NCBI GenBank assembly: GCA_033439765.1
Contig: JAULSN010000004.1
Span: 196,001-260,000 of the forward strand
Direction of reading: 5' to 3'
DNA from: Lasiosphaeria ovina
Lineage: Eukaryota > Ascomycota > Sordariomycetes > Sordariales > Lasiosphaeriaceae
DNA: 64,000 bases
The notes below the pieces were generated by a model. The model was not told where the DNA came from. It ran no database searches and saw only the letters and a list, made by a program, of their open reading frames with translations. Below, piece after piece: positions 45,779-57,900 of this stretch; the stretch's first letter is position 1; each line of letters begins with the position of its first letter. A program made the position numbers and the translations under genes.

Positions 45779-46363
45779 GGCTGCCATCCATGTTGGACGT
45801 GCGAGAGAGGCACGGAAAAATGTGGCTACTGACGTTCCTTGGACTTACTGAACGTGCGGGCGTGCGTGCGTGTAGCCCCTAGAAAAAGCAATGCAAAGGA
45901 TTATAGGTTCTCTGGTGCTGCTCGTTCGTTGTTTCCCTGTAGGAATAATACCGAGTAAGGTGTGTACTGTACATGCTACGTCCCCGTATCTGACGTGCCC
46001 CCGTCCCCACCCCTATCCCCATTCCCGCGAGGAAGTCGGAGTCGGGATCGGGGTTCAGTGTGTTTCTTGGCGGTGGTTATGTGGTTGCGGGTTTCGAATC
46101 CGTAGCCCCCGACTTACACTCGCATGTTAGCTACGGATGCGAGTGAGCTCGAGTAGAGGTCTATCAATTATGTGCGTCGAGTGACGGGGCCAGGGGGGCA
46201 ACCAGGTGAATGGCTGGATGGGACACTGACAGCCGACTTATTTTTGGAGCCTGTTTCTTGCTTTTCCGTCTACCGATTCTCAAAACACATACCATTAATA
46301 GCATAGGCACATACGCACGTAGGCTGGACGTGGAATGTAAATTGGATCCCAGTGTAAGCCGGG

Positions 46364-48518
46364 TCATGTATCAGCCTCCTCTTGCTCCATGCTATGGAAT
46401 CTGTCGTGGGCAGACTGTGCAAAGCGGGGCATAAAGCGGCCACACAGAGGGCACTGCTCCATGTCCTCGCGGTAGTTGCTGCCATCGTCGTCCTGGTCCC
46501 ACGTGTTGTCATCAGAAAAGCCGGCGAGCGCGCCGCTGCCTTCCTCCGCAGTGCCATCGGGCTGTCCAGATGCTGCTGCTGCTGCCACTTCCCACCCGCC
46601 CCCCTCCCCGCTATCATTGCTGTACTCGGTGAACTCGCGGAGCACGTCTTCTTGCCGCCGGAACATGGTGGCAATGTTCTTGTTGTTGGCCACGCCGCTT
46701 TTCCCGTCCGCACCTCCCGTCATGTTTGTCGCGCACACGTTGAGCAGGCCAATATTCCACCCACGAGCCTGCTGCTGCGGCGGGTAGAGCTTGTAGAAGA
46801 GAGGAAGTAGCGTCTCAGCCACGAGGCGATCGGCAATCTCATCTGCCGGGACCGCCGGGGCGTTCAACACAAAGTCTGGCATGGGCGCGCTCCGGCTGGA
46901 CCGCGACCAGTTGTATGGCTTCCCCTCTGCAGCAGACGTTTTCGGCCGCGTGGTGAGGCGGATCGTCTTGGGATACGCCAGCCATGTCGGTTTCGGCAAC
47001 TCGACGGCCGAGCTAGAAGTAGCATTCAGGCCGATGTCGCGGCTGGAGTGGTGGAAGTAGTCGTTTCTATTGTCAACGTCCTCGACAAGGTCTACAAGCA
47101 TTCGCCGCAGAAGAGAAAGGGACAGGAGGAATAGTTCGCGGGTGACCTCGGACACCTCGTTCAGCCCCCTGTACGTGTCTTCGATGCTAATCTGGGTAGG
47201 CACGTCACGGGCCGGCTTCACCTCGGTGTCGTCGACGCCGTGCAAAAGTGCCCAAACCTTGGCTCCCAGCCCCTTTTCTGAGCCGGGCCGGCCGCCGAGG
47301 AGATTCTGGAGGGTGGGAGCTGATATTTCGGCGTGAGTGCGCACCTCGCCTACAGTTAAGGAGCACTCCATTGTGTGGAGGTCCACGTCGGCGAGATCGG
47401 GCACTTCTCCGCTCGTGACAAACGCTTCCAAGATGTGTGTGGTTTTGGCCCCTATGCCCGGAACTTTCCGGAGGCGGTGGCCGTCCATGAAGGACAAGAC
47501 ATGGTCGTCATGCAAGGCAGCAAGCGCCGTCTGGTTCCTTGGCTTGTTCTTGTCGCCGACCAGCTTGGCCAGCAACTTGCTCGTGGCAATGCCACACGAG
47601 GACGTGAAGCCGTCCTGTTCAATCTTCAGGCGAATGTAGTTTGCCAGGTGGGAGGCTACTAGTAGGCGTATAGCTAGAGGGTTACTGTCAAGGACAGCGG
47701 CGGCAGCAGCCTGGGCGGCGTCTTCGGACCCGCAACCGTACACGACGCAGCCAGCAAAGGCAGAGGCGTCATACTCGAAGCCCTGTTCGGGGTCGGTGCG
47801 AGACAGACAGAAATAGGAGCGGGCCAGGGTGTTCCTGTTGAGCAGCTCGATATTGTATGCAACCACGTCGGTGACATCGAGGAACACCTCGTCCAGGCCG
47901 AGGCGCTCCGTCTTGCCTGACCACGAGTAGGCGCGCAGCAGGGCGTAGAGGCGCTTGGACACGTCGCGGAAGGGGGTCAGGTCCTCGCCTTCGACGATGA
48001 CCAACTCGGGGCAGACTTTTCTGGCCTCGGCAATAAGCATCAGCTTTTTCACGCCGCGGCGCCTCGCGGCGTAGTTGCAAGTGGCCAGGATGCTCTTCTG
48101 CTTGATACCCAGAGGCACGGCCTTGAGGGCGGGTTGCTGGTTCTCGACGCACTGCACTCGACGCGCGACACGATAACAGAAGCCGCCATGTGTAAGTACT
48201 CTTGTTCTGTTGGGTGGGACACGGCTGCCTTACTACTATGTAGCACGGGGACGGGTGGGAATACAAAAAGACAGGACAGGACATGCCTGGGCGTAGAAGC
48301 AATCGATATCCTAATCACTCGTGTTTCCAGTCAGACAAGAGCCCCTTCACTCATAGTACACGGTACACGGCATACGCGGGACATGAAATGGACAGAACAG
48401 GCAAATGCTAGACTGAGGTATAGATAGGTAAGTAAGGAAGGGGCGGGAGGATTACAAAGTGCAAGACGACGCGGTAGTCATTTCTGCGTGGCGCCTTCTT
48501 TTTGGGACGATGGTCCAT
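46364..48518 (-). CDS. Y-family translesion DNA polymerase (iota-like)
   Basis: Three exons, 48518-48456, 48310-48287 (24 nt) and 48151-46364, giving 624 residues. Intron 1 has GTAATC..CTGAC..TAG. Intron 2 (48152-48286) has a GC donor (CAG/GCATGT) and ends CAG. The joined start reads R-V-V-L-H-F-D-I-D-C-F-Y-A-Q-C-V-E-N, the first catalytic motif. Then come P-L-G-I-K-Q-K-S-I, C-N-Y-A-A-R-R-R-G-V, and the second metal-binding motif L-G-L-D-E-V-F-L-D. The thumb has K-V-P-G-I-G-A-K-T, and the little finger follows. Near the C-terminus is a C-P-L-C-x11-H-x3-H zinc finger, a likely ubiquitin-binding (UBZ-type) module. Such polymerases copy past damaged bases on ubiquitinated PCNA. The iota versus eta assignment is by motif resemblance only. 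Confidence 0.88.
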
Positions 48519-51271
48519 GGCTGGAGCTTGGTAAGATACCTTGGGGAAGGAAGGTGAGATGTAGTGCGCCACGATCGGGTCATCTGGCAATCTCATCGCT
48601 GGGTGCCGTCCCCACAAGACCAAAGACGGGGACTTTCGTTGCTATTTTCAGCCCGAGATTCTGGGGAAGCCCGGCCTGGAGGAATCGCAATGGAAATGAG
48701 GCGTGATGCGATGCGGTGCGATGCGATGCGGCGCGATGCGATGCGATGCGTGGCGACCCAGGCCCGAGGCATCAAGCCTGAGCGTGCGGCGTTTCCGTAA
48801 TTACGCGACGAACGGGCCGGCCGACGTGGTAAGGTACAGCTGATACACACTACTTACTGTGTAGTAAGGTGGACGGATTGTGACTTGTTCTGTTTGCCCG
48901 GCTTGGAAGGTTGGACCGACCCAAGCCTACCAGCTGGTTGGTGGGGGGATCCAGATTTCCGGTCCGCTGGATTGGTGGGCGTTCTATTTTAATCTGGCAG
49001 TTGCTTGATGAGCATTGAATTAGCCTATCATGCGCAGCCGATCTAGAGGTGGGTCACTGTCAAAGCACACCCAAAAGCCTCTGCGGCCAACACACCTCCA
49101 TCACAGGCTTTGCACTGGATGCTCTGCGAAGGTCCAGAATCTGAAATCCGATCGTCTGTCCAACTGCACACTGTATCGCATGCAATGCAGAAAGGACTTG
49201 CGAACCAACGGTTAAACAGGCACCCGGCTCGCCGTTGCTGCGTACAAACATTCGTCCATGGACCATGGCAATCATGTCTTTTCGATAAAACTGCTAATAA
49301 TAGCGATAAACTTTGTCGTCGCTCGGATCTTGGCATGGAAATTGCAGATCAGTGTTTTGGCTGATGCTTGCCCTGTCCTGGCCCCCGGACGTGCATTGCA
49401 CGGCACGAACCCGCGAACTCACCAACCGCGCTGTTATTTTGGTCCCCAGCATTGACGGCTGGGTCCAGCACGCCGGGATGGAATTTGTCAATACGACCGG
49501 AGCCGCAAGATCCCGTCCTCTCTCGACATCTGTGCGGCACGGTAGGGCTCGATCTACCCGGTACGCTCGCTCCATTTTAGATCTGGGTAAGTTGTCAAGC
49601 CGTAAACACTGAACTGGACAGGACAGGACTGGCTATCCGGAGGATCTCAACAGCCACCCGGGAGCCTCACGGAATTCCCACACCACACTCCGTACAGTGA
49701 CTCGGTACCTTGTCCCAACCCCGATCGTAGGATCTCTGTGTTAGGCCTCGACCCATACCGAGTACACGTGGACGAATTCCTTCGCAAAAGAATCGTCGGT
49801 GTCACCACGAGACTAGCTGCCGTCACGTCATTGCAGGCTACGTATGGCGCTCATTCTGGGAGCCGCGGGCCAGCCAACCGAACGGGCCCAGTCGGGCACA
49901 GTTGCGCTAGCAGTTTATACGATCTCATTCTCCGGACACCCGACGGTATCGTCCCTGCTCGTCTTCTGGCCGTAGCGGCGTTGTCATCTGGGTAGATCGA
50001 TCAATAACATACTAAGCGAGAGGCACAACTTTGCGCTAGCGATTTTCGTAGCGTTGTTGTTGGCTGGGTTGGGAGTGGAAACCGAAATCCTTCTAGAACA
50101 ACGCTCGCAGTCGAAATCATGCGACGCGAGCGGATAAGGTCCATTTCCATTCCTTCTTCCATCGGGCGGAAAGTGGGCGAGATCGCGGCTGCGGGACGAG
50201 CGGTGGTGGTGGTCAACTTGTTTGACTTGGATTCCAAGCCAAGCTCAGTTCGTCAAGAGACTGAACCAAAGACCCACCCGCCCCGGCCAGAACCAAGCAA
50301 AACGGTCTCTCCGACCCTGGCGTCTATTATCGGCTGCCGGCTTCTGCCGCTTGACCGCATTCGGGCGCTCTAAATCTGCACAAGACAATTAGACGCGAGG
50401 TGACCGGGCTTGCATGTGCCCGCAGACGGCAGCGGCGGCTGCAATTGGCTGCGTGGGCGCTTGCGCTCATGCATTGCAGGCGCCAGGCCCGGATGGGCGA
50501 CAGCTAGGGACGGCCATTGGATTGGGCACCTTTCTTCCTACGACCCAAGCGGACCAACTAACCTGGAAGGCGCCACCATTGCTCCTGCCAGCTCGTCACA
50601 CAGGGAGCAGAGTGAACGGCCGTCCACACAGGGCAGCCAGTCAACCAGGCGAGCCGGGGGCACTTGGCAGGCCTTGCTCCTGGTTCGCCGGCTTGTCCCA
50701 CCACACCACCCACACTCACACCCACAGTCCGCAACGACGCCCAGCGAGCAGGGGCATCACGGACATCGCGGGCCTTTCTAGTTTCTGGCCTCTCCGGCCT
50801 CCCGCGATGCCCCTCTCGAATCGCGTCTATTGTGTGCCCCAACACTGCATGGCGCATTAGTTCGCGAGCTCGAGCCGGCCCTGGCGCTTCCTCTTGTGCC
50901 CTGTACACTGACTGCACTACACTGCACTGCACCGCACTGCACTGGAGGGTTGCTGGCTGCCGAATCGGTCAATGGAGTTTTTGGCTTTGGTCGGCCCCCA
51001 TCCCATCCGTCCCATCGCGTCCCATCCCGACCCTACCCTGCCCATCCCCGTCCCCATCCTCGCTAGCCGCCAGCCCAACTTCATTCTCGAGTACATGTGT
51101 GGTATATAGCCGCTTGCTCCCCTTTGATCACCCAAATCTCTCCCAACACCGCTTCGATCTATTTTGACGTCTGTCGGCATCCGAAGGCCCTCGATCAGTT
51201 GGCTCCAGGACCACATGGTGGCTTGCTGCTTGTCTTGTTGCAAGAGCCAAAAATAACACCCTTGAATCGCC
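48519..51271. other. Gene-free region, 2.7 kb
   Basis: Contains a (GATGC)n array and, at 50890-51060, CACTGCACTGCAC and CCCATCCC repeats. No recognisable gene. The 3' part is the presumed promoter and leader of the gene starting at 51305. Confidence 0.5.
48704..48751. repeat. (GATGC)n short tandem repeat
   Basis: About nine units, some with GGTGC or GGCGC variants. Confidence 0.85.
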
Positions 51272-51304
51272 GTGGCCATAAACCGGCCCAACACCTCTCC
51301 CGAC

Positions 51305-52909
51305 ATGTCTTCGTCACCCCAGAGCCCGCCGAGAAGGCCAAGGTTATCTCTTCAGATCAAGGCCTTGGCACATGGCGCAACCGTCCAGACGTCGCGGAAC
51401 CTCGCTGCCGCAGTCGACGTCACATCTCCAACCGCCTTCAACACCCTCTCCAATGTCTACGCTACCACGGTGGACCGGTCGACGCCCGTCCAGGACAAGC
51501 CGCCAGCGAACAACTTGACGGGAGGGAGGCCGGTGCTTCGCCTGCAGACGCAAGATGGCCCCGGCGCAAAGGAGCGCCGATTACACACTCCCTACCTGGG
51601 CCCGTTGCTCGACACGCCCCTGTCGGCGCAGCCCAGGTCCCCGGCTACGGGGAAGGAGATCCGGTTCCCCAGCGCCATGACGGCCACGCCGCCCATGTCG
51701 GCAGCAGAACAGGAATGCCAGGTCTTTACCTTTGATAATTCATCCACCACACCCGCTACTACGCGCCCATCCAGAGGGGGCCAAACACCGACGACACAAA
51801 ACCCCAAGCGGCGGACGACGATGCCTGCCAAGATGGCGAATCTTCCGTACACCCAGTCTCGGAGCCTGCGCAGCATCCTTCGCAACTCGCCTCTCCCGCC
51901 ATTGAGCACAACCACGCCCATCTCACCGAGGAGACAGTCTGTGCGCCTGCAAGAGAAGGCTGCACGGCGGGTCGCCTACAACAGCCCCCTTTGCCAGACC
52001 ATCACGACAAGCAAGTACACAAAGTCGCACGTCGACCTGCTCAGCGAGGATGCTACGCCCACCACACCATCCATGGCTTCTTCGGACGAGGACGTTCTGG
52101 ACCAGACGATGGCGTACACGGGCAACGAGACGCGCGACGGGGGCCAGACGCCAGGCCCTTTTGAGGAGATGCGACGGCGCATGACCACGCTACATACATC
52201 CACCCCGATGGCAACCACTCCGGCAACGGCGGGCGGTATCCGGAAGCGCGGGAAAAAGAAGGAGAAGAAGCGCCGGTGGGTCTGGACCATCGGCCAAGAA
52301 GCCGAGGATGGCGAGGATGCCACCAGCACCTACAGCGCCACCAGCGCAGTCAGCGCAGTCAGCGCAGTTCCGGACATGGGAGACGAGGCCGACGTGCCGA
52401 AACAGGAGACGCTGGCCGTGCCCGTTATCGCGCTACCATCGCCCAGGCCGAGGACCAGGATGCAGGCTGCCCGAGCGGGTGTCCTGCAGATCCCCGTGAC
52501 CACATCTACCTACCTGCCTTCTCGGGCGCCACAGGCATCGACCCCGGTGCCACCCGAGGCGTCGACACCGATACCGCCAGCCTCGGGAAGCCCCGCGACA
52601 CCCGAGCCCTTCACAATAGCGCTGGAGCCGCCCACGCCGAGCGTGGAGTCCATGGCCAGCACAAGCCACAGCTCGGTATTCGAGGCGTCGGGCGACGTCG
52701 AGATGTCAGACGCCAGCAGCTTCACGTCCGAATACGACGACGCCAACAAGCGGCTCGACCCCGATATGGATATGGACATGGACATGGACATGGGCTCGGC
52801 CACGCCGACCATGACGGCCAGGCCTGCATACACGGTGAACGAGGACCGGGGCTGGGCTCCGTGGCTGTTCTCGATGCAGCAGCCGGACCGGGCAGAGGCG
52901 TGCCCGTAG
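51305..52909 (+). CDS. Conserved-looking disordered fungal protein, function unknown
   Basis: Single exon, 534 residues from the Met at 51305, or 545 from the in-frame Met at 51272. I did not recognise the family. The N-terminus is S-S-P-Q-S-P-P-R-R-P-R-L-S-L-Q-I-K, and a segment S-P-T-A-F-N-T-L-S-N-V-Y follows. The middle is rich in Ser, Thr and Pro with T-P and S-P sites suited to proline-directed kinases. A highly basic patch, K-R-G-K-K-K-E-K-K-R-R-W-V-W-T-I-G, is the best candidate for a nuclear localisation or binding element. Further on are ASTP-type repeats and a (D-M)n run from a GGACAT repeat, and the end is W-A-P-W-L-F. No enzyme motif, signal peptide or membrane helix was seen. It is treated as a gene because of length, codon use and structured motifs. 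Confidence 0.8.
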   Translation: MSSSPQSPPRRPRLSLQIKALAHGATVQTSRNLAAAVDVTSPTAFNTLSNVYATTVDRSTPVQDKPPANNLTGGRPVLRLQTQDGPGAKERRLHTPYLGPLLDTPLSAQPRSPATGKEIRFPSAMTATPPMSAAEQECQVFTFDNSSTTPATTRPSRGGQTPTTQNPKRRTTMPAKMANLPYTQSRSLRSILRNSPLPPLSTTTPISPRRQSVRLQEKAARRVAYNSPLCQTITTSKYTKSHVDLLSEDATPTTPSMASSDEDVLDQTMAYTGNETRDGGQTPGPFEEMRRRMTTLHTSTPMATTPATAGGIRKRGKKKEKKRRWVWTIGQEAEDGEDATSTYSATSAVSAVSAVPDMGDEADVPKQETLAVPVIALPSPRPRTRMQAARAGVLQIPVTTSTYLPSRAPQASTPVPPEASTPIPPASGSPATPEPFTIALEPPTPSVESMASTSHSSVFEASGDVEMSDASSFTSEYDDANKRLDPDMDMDMDMDMGSATPTMTARPAYTVNEDRGWAPWLFSMQQPDRAEACP

Positions 52910-53514
52910 TTTTTTCTTTTGTCTTTTTTGCACTGGGTTGGCGCGCTTTTGGCTTACCTTGCATCATGCGGAAGCGGGGAAAAGAGAGAGATAAAACACA
53001 TATCTATATTTTTGAGATACGTCGTTGTTTTTTTTACGGAGGGGGGGTAGCTAATGGTTTCTTCATGTACATGATGGATGGGAAGGGCGAACAAGCAAAC
53101 GAACGAGCGAACGAATTCATGATGGGCGGGTGTATGGCATAGTCGGGTTATTTAGGTCGGGTCATATGATGGGAGAGGACAACCCAAAATACCAAAACTC
53201 AAACGTATTATTTACCTCCTACTTTACCAATGGCTTGCGCTTGTGATGACAGACTTTGCGGCGGTTGGTGTGATTGAGTGTGAGAGTGGGTTGTGGGATT
53301 TAGACTCGGCTCTGGTCTCTCGTCTACCACAACCCACCTCACCTTGCCTCACCCATCCATTGGCGAGAATACATGGCAATTATTAAACGTTTTATTCCGG
53401 TTCATTTCGAGGATAAGGTAGCTTGGGGGAGAGGGGGGGGCCATATGTGTAAAGGTGAGAGTGGGAGTGGGTTCTGGGGTTGAGCGGGTTGGGCTGCGAC
53501 TGACTCTGTACTAC

Positions 53515-53641
53515 TGTGTAATGCAGGGAAGTTGGCGCCGATCGATCATCCCTTTGATGGAACTACGAAGCACACTGTGTAATGCAGGGAAGTTGGCGCC
53601 GATCGATCATCCCTTTGATGGAACTACGAAGCACACTGTGT
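53515..53641. repeat. Perfect 61-bp direct tandem duplication
   Basis: A unit beginning TGTGTAATGCAGGGAAGTTG at 53515 recurs identically at 53576, and its first six bases begin a third copy at 53637. Confidence 0.92.
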
Positions 53642-53931
53642 AACTTCCTGGGGTATGGAAGCGCGAGCTGTTACCGGCGCCGTGCCGTGGGCGGTTCGCT
53701 GCTCTTACTTTATTTTTTCTTTCTTTCTGTGGCAAGAGTTGAACAGCATGGCGTTACATGTACGGATAATAAGCGCCGTCTTTGCTTTCGGCTTCTATAC
53801 GTACTCCTTTTTCGACTTGAAGGTTTCTCGACGAGGGATTGCCTACCTAGTACCTGGGGATGCGATTAGTCGATCGGATAAACGTGCAATAATAAGAATC
53901 CCAGAGACTCCAAGCAAAGGAGATAAAACGG

Positions 53932-53986
53932 CTTTCGAGCGTAGCGAGTAGCCCGCCGCAGGGGCCCCCGGAGGACCGCCGGAGGC
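53932..53986 (+). repeat. GC-rich hairpin repeat, copy C
   Basis: CTTTCGAGCGTAGCGAG, GCCCGCCGCAGGGGC and CCGCCGGAGGC in order, followed by AATAAGAAAGAATGAAAGAAAG. Confidence 0.82.
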
Positions 53987-54970
53987 AATAAGAAAGAATG
54001 AAAGAAAGACCAGCGCACGTAATATTGTACGTAGGTTAATCCTGACAGAGCACCGGGCACGCGCTAGAATCAATTCCGGATAGATAACTAGGCGTTGTAA
54101 GTGGTCATTCCGGCTGTTTTGTGTCCTTCTGATGTAATCCCATTGTCTTGTCTTCCATGCCAAGCCACGCCGCCTGGGCCGTCAACGTCATTTTTGTCTC
54201 TCAAACCCCCGCCCGCCCGGCACCGGCACTGGCACCGCGCCTTGTCGTCTAGTCTATGGAGCAGCATTCTGTTGCAAGTGATAGGTAGCGGTAATAATAA
54301 ACGGAGAGAGTGGGGTGGGGCACTTGTTTGCGGTGTGTACTGTGGGGTGCGTTGTTGTGGAACCGGCGCGGCGGGCGTTGACGTCATAGCCGGCTCGCGA
54401 CTTCCTTCCACTGAGCTCCCCTAGCCTAGAGCGCGCAAGAACTAGATTTCGATTTTTTTCTTGATGGCGGCCTAGCTCCGCAGGCAGTGACGATCGAGAT
54501 GTGTTATCTAATGTTAATATGCCAGCCGTAGTGTAGAGGATCCACCACCCGGCCAATGACACCAGCCTGGCGTTGGCTCGGTTCTCTTGGTGACTGCTTA
54601 GTGGGCTTGACGGTTTGCATCTAACAGAACTCCAAGAGCTCCCAATAGGGCGTAGATCAAGCCACACTACGTAATCTGTCTCCGTCTGCTCGTTTGTGCC
54701 TAGGAGGCCAATATATTTGTGTGTCCGGTCCATTTTTCCTGCTCTTTACTCACATCCACTACTTACCTACTCATCACCGCCTCTCGTTGCAGTCACGCAG
54801 AGTTTCGTCTCCACTTACTCTTGACGGGCGAGTAGCTGGGCTGCGCAGCATCTTGAGTACAACTTCTAGAAATATTAGGACCTTGACTTACCGTAGAGGG
54901 CGCGGGCAGCAGTGCCAGTCGAAGCCAGTCTCTGGGCTGTTCCTCGTGACGCGGGCATAGCATCACAGCA

Positions 54971-57900
54971 ATGGAGACGCAGGAAACGGTGTACCCCTCG
55001 GGGCAGCACTACTCGGGAAGAAACCGGATCCCAAACATCAAGCAGTTTGTCGAAGGCCTCGACCGGCAAAAGAAGCACCGAGATGCCCAGATCGACAAGC
55101 AAAACCAGAACGGCACCGCCAACGGCAAGGCCAACAGCAATACTGATGGCGCCCGAGACCACATCCCCACCCAGAAGACCGGCAAGAACCGCCGCACCAT
55201 CCGCGACCCTGTCACGGGCAAGGACGTCGAGATTGAAGACATTAGTTCCCAGCACCTCAAGGCCGCCGAGCAGCCAATGGCAAGCATCCATCCCTCACAT
55301 CTCCCGAGCACTCGCTGACATAGTATCACAGTTGACAATCCCGAATGCAAACCTCGGAAAGGACACAAAGGTCCAGACCGATGCCCGCCAGTCCGGCGAG
55401 GAGTACCGGGTCGCCCAGGACGTCACGGCCCCCCCGGACCCCGTGGCCGAGGGCTCGACCACCGATGTGCCTATCCACGGCGAGAAGACTAACGTCTTGT
55501 TCCACCCCACCCCGACGGTCAGCTACGAGCCCATGTTCGAGACGGTCGAGGCCCGCGCCAACGTCCTGTGCGCCGGCGTCTTCATCGCAATCATCTTTGT
55601 CGGCAAGATGTTTGGCGGCAGCCTCTGGGGCCTGGTTCCCCTCGCCGCCTGTGTCGCCTCTGGCGTTTTCCTGTGGGCCAAGGACCTCATCCGCCAGGGC
55701 CGCGACATCGAGTGGTCGAGCGAGAAGAAGAGGGGTGATACAGCCGTCGTGAACCTGATCCCCGAGTCGGTCGAGTGGCTGAACACGGCCGTCGGGCTCA
55801 TCTGGGGGCTTATCAATCCGGACATGTTCGCCGCTGTGGCTGACACCCTCGAGGACGTCATGCAGGCCAGCGTACCTGGCGTGATCGAGAACGTAAAGGT
55901 GAACGACATCTCGCAGGGTAGTAACCCGCTCCGCATTCTGAGCTTAAGAGCCCTGCCGGACTCGCAGGTTCAAGACCTCAAGGCCGAGATCCGCAAGCAG
56001 GACGAAAAGGTCAAGGACCCGCAGGAGCTTGCGGCCGACGAAGAGGGCGGCGACTTCTACAACCTCGAGGCCACCGTTGCCTACAACTCCCTGCCGTCCA
56101 GCGGCGATGTCTCCTCCAAGGCCAAGAACATGGGCATGCAGCTGGTGTTTTATCTGGGAATCAAGGGCCTGTTCGGCGTCCCGTTCCCCGTCTGGGTCGA
56201 GTTGAACCGGCTTGTGGCGACGGCCAGGATAAGGATCTCGCTGGCGCCCGACCCGCCCTTCATAAAGACGCTGAGTTTTACCCTCATGGGCCTGCCCAAA
56301 GTCGAGGCGGGCTGTGTGCCGCTGATCGAGAAGGGCGCCAACATCCTCAACCTCCCCGTCATTTCAAACTTTGTCAACTGGGCCATTGCGGCTGCCGCCA
56401 ACATGTATGTCGCCCCCAAGTCGATGACACTAGACATTGGCAAGATGCTGCAGGGAGACAACATCAAGAAGGAGACCGACACCCTCGGCGTCCTTTTTGT
56501 CAGGATCCACAAGGCCGTCGGGCTCAGCAAGCAGGACCGGCGCGGGAGTGAAGGTGGTGGCTCGGACCCATATATATGTGTTTCGTTCTCCAAGTTTGGC
56601 AAGCCGCAGTACTGCACACGCGTGATCCAGGACGACCTGAATCCCATCTTTGAGGAAAGCTGCGCCCTGCTGGTCACCTCGGACATCATCAAGGCTGACG
56701 AGCAGCTGTCTCTCGAGTTGTGGGACAGCGACCGCAACTCGGCCGACGACGTCGTTGGCAAGGTCGAGCTGAGCATCCAAAAGCTGATCCAACATCCCGG
56801 CAGAATGTTTCCCCAGGTCTCCAAGCTGAGGGGTCTCAAGGCCGAGAGCACCATGCCCGGCGAGCTCCATTGGGAAGTTGGCTTCTTCGGCAAGACGCAA
56901 TTCAGGAGAGCCCTGAGGACGCACGGGAAGGATATGAACCTTCCCGAGGAGCTGCGCGACAAGAAGGAGCTGCAAGACGACAAGGGCAGCCTCGATAACG
57001 CCGAGGAAGACGCTGTGGTGCACACGCCTCCCGACCCGCTGTGGCCGAGCGGCATCCTCAGCGTCGTTGTCCACCAGATTGTCAACCTCGAGCTGCAAAA
57101 CGTCAAGGGCTCCAACGGCAAGAGAAAGGGCCGAGAGTTCGAGCCCGCCCGGCCCGACACGGGCGAGGTCATGGAGGAGCAGGGAAAGAAGCTGCCCAGC
57201 GCGTACTGCACGATTCTGCTGAACGATGAGCTGGTCTACAAGACGCGGACCAAGGTGGTTTCGTCCAAGCCCATCTTCGAGGCGGGCACCGAGCGCTTCA
57301 TCCGCGATTGGCGCTCGGCCATCGTGACGGTCAGTGTGCGGGACTCGCGTAACCGACAGCACGACCCCATCATTGGCGTCGTCCCGCTCAAGCTTTCCGA
57401 CGTCCTGCAGACTAGCAGCCAGAACACGCGCTGGTACCCGCTCGACGGCGGAATCGGGTTTGGGCGCATTAGGATCAGCCTACTCTTCCGCTCTGTCGAG
57501 CTCAAGCTGCCCCCGCCGCAGCTCAGCTTTGGCGAGATTGGCACCTTTGAGTTTGCGAGCGACAAGATTGTGGCGTCAAACTACGCAGCGTCCAACAAGG
57601 TGAAGCTGAAGCTGCGCACCGGCGGCAGCTCTGCCGTCGTCAAGACGGACGTCTGCTCCAAATCCGCAGACGGCATGGGTCTCTCGTGGGACATCGCCGG
57701 CGACGACAAGAACCCCAAGGTTCGGCTGCCGGTCCGGTTCCGCTACCGGTCGCCCGTCTTCTTCGAGTTCCACCCCACGGGCAAGCGCCACGCCGACACG
57801 TTCGCGGCCATCTGGCTGCAGGACTTGGTCGACAACGAGGAGAAGGACTTTGACATCCCCATCTGGCGCTGCAACAACAGCATGCGGCTCTCGCAGAACT

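Larger units (their letters stand above)
43408..46363. other. Gene-free region rich in simple repeats
   Basis: About 3 kb. It contains a degenerate TTGAC/TGAGC array (43805-44200) with a pure (CTGGG)n core, a (TTTC)n tract, GC-rich repeat copy B, CCTTG/CCCTG repeats near 44930-44967 and (CATC)n near 45755. No gene was recognised. Confidence 0.55.
52910..54970. other. Gene-free region with a 61-bp tandem duplication and GC-rich repeat copy C
   Basis: About 2 kb. It holds the tandem duplication (53515-53641) and the repeat at 53932-53986. No gene was recognised; the 3' end is the leader of the Mug190-like gene. Confidence 0.5.

Noticed and set aside
46070..46110. Possible tRNA T-arm (GGGTTTCGAATCC)
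   Set aside because: The B-box has an extra T and no acceptor stem, D-arm or anticodon arm could be paired around it.
54912..55331. Start of the Mug190-like gene at 54912 in the long open frame
   Set aside because: In that frame the first 140 codons are Arg/Ser/Thr-rich antiframe sequence. The 54971 frame encodes a sensible N-terminus and joins through the GC-AG intron.
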